DNA from: Acidobacteriota bacterium
GTDB lineage: Bacteria; Actinomycetota; Acidimicrobiia; Acidimicrobiales; UBA8190
Assembly (NCBI GenBank): GCA_028872975.1
Contig: JAGWNV010000130.1
Location: 1-7,261 of the forward strand
Length of the DNA stretch: 7,261 nucleotides
Direction: 5' to 3'
The notes below the pieces were generated by a model. It was not told the DNA's origin. It searched no databases and worked only from the letters and a program-made list of their open reading frames with translations. Both the position numbers and the translations under genes were made by a program. Below are positions 5,435 to 7,261 of the stretch, piece by piece; position 1 is the stretch's first letter; the number at the start of each line of letters is the position of its first letter.

Positions 5435-6757
5435 TCAGGCCGGCACGGCCCACAGGTCGGGGCCGGCGGCCCCGGTCACCTGCACGGTCCCGATGGCGCC
5501 GACGGCCATCGTGGCCGGGACGTGGACGATCCCGTCGATCTCGGGTGCCTCGCGGTGGGACCGGCCCACGCCCGGCTCGTCCACGAGGACGTCGACCGTC
5601 TCGCCCACGAGGGCCGACCGCCGCTCGGCGGTGACGGCGTCCTGGAGCTCGGCGCACTCCCGCAGGCGCTCGAGGGCCAGCTCGGGGGGCACCCGGTCGC
5701 CGGCCTCGGCGGTCGCCGCCAAGGTGCCGGGCTCCTCGGAGAAGGGGAAGAAGCCGGCCCAGTCGAGCCGGGCCTCGGCCAGGAAGGCCAGGAGCTCGTC
5801 GTGGTCCTCCTCGGTCTCGCCCGGGTAGCCGAGGATGAACGACGACCGCAGGGCGGCCTCGGGGGCGGCCTCCCGGATGGCGGCGATGCGCTCGAGGAAC
5901 CGTCCGCCGTCGCCCCAGCGCCGCATCCGCCGCAGGAGCGCCTTCGAGGCGTGCTGGAGGGAGAGGTCGAAGTAGGGCACCCCGCTCGCCACCATGGCCT
6001 CGACCAGCTCGTCGTCGAGCGAGGAGGGATAGAGGTAGAGCAGGCGCACCCTGGGCACCCGATCGGCGAGGGCCCCCACGAGCTCGACGAGGGGCCGCCG
6101 CTTCGCCTCGAGCCGGCGGCCGCGGTCGGGGTCGCTCCGGTCGAGACCCCAGGAGGCGAGGTCCTGGGCCACGAGGACGACCTCCCGGACGTCGGGCCCG
6201 AGGGCCTCCACCTCGGTGAGGACCGACGCCACCGGGCGCGACCGCTGCGCGCCGCGGAAGGAGGGGATGGCGCAGAACCCGCAACGCCGGTCGCAACCTT
6301 CCGCCACCTTCACGTACGCCCAGGGCGCCTCGGCGGGGGGCCGGGGCAGCTCGAGGAGGTCGAAGGCCGGCACCGGTCGCCCGCCGGTGGCGTCACCGAC
6401 CCGCAGCGCCCGTCGGGCCGCAGGGGCCCTGCCCAACGTGACAGGGACCCCGAAGCCGGCCACGAGGTCCACCTCGGGGAGCGCCTCGGCGAGCTCGGTG
6501 CCGTAGCGCTCGGCCAGACAGCCCGTCACGACGAGCCGAGCGCCGGGTCGGCGGGCCTCGGCCAGGGCGAGGATCGTGTCCACCGACTCCTGGCGGGCGG
6601 CCTCCACGAAGGCACAGGTGTTCACGACGACGAGATCGGCCTGGTCGGCCGAGCCGGCCGCAAGGTATCCGTCGGCTCGCAGGGTGCCGGCCAGCTTCTC
6701 GGCGTCGACCTGGTTCTTCGGGCAGCCCAGGCTCTCGAGGTAGTAGCTGCCGGCCAC
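5435..6757 (-). CDS. rimO: Ribosomal protein S12 methylthiotransferase RimO
   Basis: This 440-residue radical SAM enzyme adds a methylthio group to the conserved aspartate of ribosomal protein S12. The N-terminal UPF0004 domain has LGCPKN (10-15) and cysteines Cys12, Cys48 and Cys80 for the auxiliary 4Fe-4S cluster. The radical SAM motif is CDRRCGFC (Cys155, Cys159, Cys162). RSSFILGYPGETEEDHDELL (304-323) is a family hallmark. The C-terminal TRAM domain contains VGRSHREAPEIDGIV (397-411), whose APEIDG favours RimO over the tRNA-modifying MiaB. The start is GTG 6757: the only other in-frame candidate before the upstream TAG (6769-6767) is an ATT. No clear ribosome binding site is present, but TAGATT lies at the right distance for a leaderless transcript. 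It is the first gene of the probable rimO-pgsA-cinA unit, and pgsA follows after 14 bases. Confidence 0.97.
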   Translation of the reverse strand: MAGSYYLESLGCPKNQVDAEKLAGTLRADGYLAAGSADQADLVVVNTCAFVEAARQESVDTILALAEARRPGARLVVTGCLAERYGTELAEALPEVDLVAGFGVPVTLGRAPAARRALRVGDATGGRPVPAFDLLELPRPPAEAPWAYVKVAEGCDRRCGFCAIPSFRGAQRSRPVASVLTEVEALGPDVREVVLVAQDLASWGLDRSDPDRGRRLEAKRRPLVELVGALADRVPRVRLLYLYPSSLDDELVEAMVASGVPYFDLSLQHASKALLRRMRRWGDGGRFLERIAAIREAAPEAALRSSFILGYPGETEEDHDELLAFLAEARLDWAGFFPFSEEPGTLAATAEAGDRVPPELALERLRECAELQDAVTAERRSALVGETVDVLVDEPGVGRSHREAPEIDGIVHVPATMAVGAIGTVQVTGAAGPDLWAVPA

Positions 6758-6763
6758 CCGTCC

Positions 6764-6769
6764 AATCTA
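6764..6769 (-). promoter_or_regulatory. Candidate -10 element for a leaderless rimO transcript
   Basis: The minus strand reads TAGATT (6769-6764), fitting the actinobacterial TANNNT -10 pattern, followed by GGACGG and then the GTG start codon at 6757. With 6 bases between the hexamer and the start codon, transcription could begin on the GTG itself. Leaderless mRNAs are common in actinobacteria, and rimO lacks a convincing ribosome binding site. No -35 consensus is visible at the expected distance. One match to a loose consensus is weak evidence. Confidence 0.4.
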
Positions 6770-6783
6770 CCGGTGGCCTCCTG

Positions 6784-6804
6784 GGCCCCCACGACGGCGG
6801 GGCC
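6784..6804. repeat. GC-rich hairpin between the repeat array and rimO
   Basis: GGCCCC (6784-6789) can pair with GGGGCC (6799-6804) across a 9-base loop. It lies downstream of the tRNA gene on the minus strand and could help end tRNA transcription, but no T-run follows on that strand. It may also be chance in GC-rich DNA. Confidence 0.3.
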
Positions 6805-6807
6805 GGA

Positions 6808-6849
6808 GTCTCCGATGTCCCGACACATCGGTCTCCGATGTCCCGACAC
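6808..6849. repeat. Two copies of a 19-bp repeat forming alternative hairpins
   Basis: GTCTCCGATGTCCCGACAC occurs exactly at 6808-6826 and again at 6831-6849, separated by ATCG (23-bp period). Inside are three 7-base arms: CCGATGT (6812-6818), ACATCGG (6825-6831) and CCGATGT (6835-6841). The middle arm can pair with the left arm (6-base loop) or the right arm (3-base loop), so two hairpins exclude each other. The array lies 9 bases beyond the 3' end of tRNA-Ser and about 50 bases upstream of rimO. It may be a tRNA terminator or processing region, an operator upstream of rimO, or a remnant of a repeat family or transposable element. No transposase is present, and the repeat does not match the tRNA 3' end. 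Confidence 0.85.
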
Positions 6850-6858
6850 CCCAAAGAG

Positions 6859-6947
6859 CGGAGAGGGAGGGATTTGAACCCTCGGACCCGGTCTCCCAGG
6901 TCAACTCATTAGCAGTGAGTCCGATTCGGCCGCTCTCGCACCTCTCC
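6859..6947 (-). tRNA. tRNA-Ser (anticodon GCU)
   Basis: On the minus strand an 89-base class II tRNA folds completely. The acceptor stem is GGAGAGG (6947-6941) with CCTCTCC (6866-6860), and the discriminator base is G (6859). The D arm follows TG with stem CGA/TCG. The anticodon stem is ACTCA/TGAGT around the loop CTGCTAA, with anticodon GCT at 6913-6911, reading AGC and AGU serine codons. A long variable arm (GACC pairing with GGTC) identifies the serine type. The T arm is GAGGG-TTCAAAT-CCCTC. The CCA end is not encoded, so it must be added by nucleotidyltransferase. It starts 34 bases after the stop of the small membrane gene on the same strand, so the two may share a transcript. Confidence 0.97.
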
Positions 6948-6981
6948 ACGAGGGGCGACCGGCCCCCCGAGGCGGCCAAGG

Positions 6982-7143
6982 CTACTCGTGTGGCCGGGAC
7001 CCCCAGAGGGCAGCGGCGAAGACGATCACCCCGAGGACCGGGTGCACGACGATGCCGGGGATGGCGGCGACGACCACGATCACGACGCCGATCAGGATGT
7101 ACATCCACCTGCGCGTGCTGCGACCCTCGCCGTGCACTTCCAT
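6982..7143 (-). CDS. Small membrane protein of unknown function (53 residues)
   Basis: An ATG at 7143 opens a 53-codon frame ending in TAG at 6984-6982. GAGGG lies at 7154-7150, 6 bases before the ATG. The protein has a short polar, basic N-terminus (MEVHGEGRSTRRW), then two hydrophobic stretches: about 13-29 (MYILIGVVIVVVAAIPG) and 31-48 (IVVHPVLGVIVFAAALWG). It ends with SRPHE. It looks like a two-helix hairpin in the membrane with both ends probably inside, given the Arg residues before the first helix. I do not recognise a family. Support for it being real is the well-spaced binding site, the clean hydrophobic pattern and the tight spacing to the tRNA gene. An in-frame TAG at 7218-7216 with no ATG or GTG between rules out a longer form. 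Confidence 0.72.
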   Translation of the reverse strand: MEVHGEGRSTRRWMYILIGVVIVVVAAIPGIVVHPVLGVIVFAAALWGSRPHE

Positions 7144-7201
7144 GTCCGGCCCTCGGGTCCGGCGGCGGGCGCGGCTCCCGAGTCCGCCCAGGGGCGGTGG
7201 C

Positions 7202-7253
7202 CGATACCGTCGCCGCTATTTCCGGAAAAAAAATTCGCGCAGTTCCGGTATCG
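7202..7253. repeat. Inverted repeat around an AT-rich patch at the right edge
   Basis: CGATACCG (7202-7209) is exactly inverted as CGGTATCG (7246-7253). Between them lie the palindrome TTTCCGGAAA (7219-7228), a run of eight A (7226-7233), and a second inverted pair, CCGGAA (7222-7227) with TTCCGG (7243-7248). This patch is far more AT-rich than the rest of the window. It may be the promoter/operator region of the small membrane gene, a terminator or tail of a gene entering from the right, or the edge of transferred DNA. Confidence 0.6.
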
Positions 7254-7261
7254 AAACTCGA

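Noticed and set aside
5522..6877. Plus-strand open frame of 451 codons opposite rimO
   Set aside because: It is the antisense shadow of rimO, which has all cysteine and radical SAM motifs; the frame also runs into the tRNA gene.
6859..6947. tRNA-Ser as an integration (att) site for a mobile element
   Set aside because: No duplicate of the tRNA 3' end is present in the window, and no integrase or element genes are seen. The nearby 19-bp repeat does not match the tRNA.
6767..7108. Minus-strand frame of 113 codons across the tRNA gene and repeats
   Set aside because: It would cover the whole tRNA-Ser and the repeat array, and it overlaps the better supported small membrane gene in another frame.
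7142..7261. Plus-strand frame of 40 codons open to the right edge
   Set aside because: Arg-rich translation without a ribosome binding site. Absence of stops over 40 codons is expected in GC-rich DNA; without the flanking sequence it cannot be supported.

Overview
This 7.3 kb window is very GC-rich and densely coded. It looks like chromosomal DNA of an actinobacterium. The best guess is class Acidimicrobiia or a relative, from base composition, a tRNA gene without an encoded CCA end, the rimO-pgsA-cinA gene order and a secreted G1 (glutamic) peptidase of a kind found in acid-associated bacteria. The taxonomic call is inference.

Layout from left to right: (1) the N-terminal two thirds of thpR, an RNA 2',3'-cyclic phosphodiesterase of the 2H family, on the minus strand and cut by the window edge. 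(2) A plus-strand pair: a secreted G1/eqolisin-type peptidase (507-1472) and, 19 bases later, a MacroD/YmdB-type macrodomain protein (1492-2001). (3) A long minus-strand run, read right to left: rimO (ribosomal protein S12 methylthiotransferase), pgsA (phosphatidylglycerophosphate synthase), cinA (ADP-ribose pyrophosphatase / nicotinamide-nucleotide amidase), a short NfeD-like membrane protein and an SPFH/Band 7 (stomatin-like) membrane protein. The SPFH gene ends only 4 bases from the convergent macrodomain gene. (4) Upstream of rimO: two copies of a 19-bp repeat that can form alternative hairpins, a tRNA-Ser(GCU) gene, and a 53-residue membrane protein. (5) A right edge of unusually AT-rich, palindrome-filled DNA.

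How the genes may work together: rimO-pgsA-cinA is probably one transcript, with nfeD and the SPFH gene downstream and translationally coupled (overlapping stop and start). The NfeD-SPFH pair is a well-known membrane module, in which the NfeD C-terminal OB fold is thought to bind the SPFH partner. In several bacterial lineages pgsA-cinA is followed by thpR and recA on the same strand. Here thpR is still on that strand, but nfeD-SPFH and the opposite-strand peptidase/macrodomain pair lie between it and cinA.

No phage, CRISPR or transposase gene is visible. The most interesting points are the co-location of three enzymes that could act in series on ADP-ribose derivatives (2H phosphoesterase, macrodomain, CinA), the repeat/hairpin array with a candidate leaderless rimO promoter, the bacterial eqolisin, and a small membrane gene that is easy to miss.
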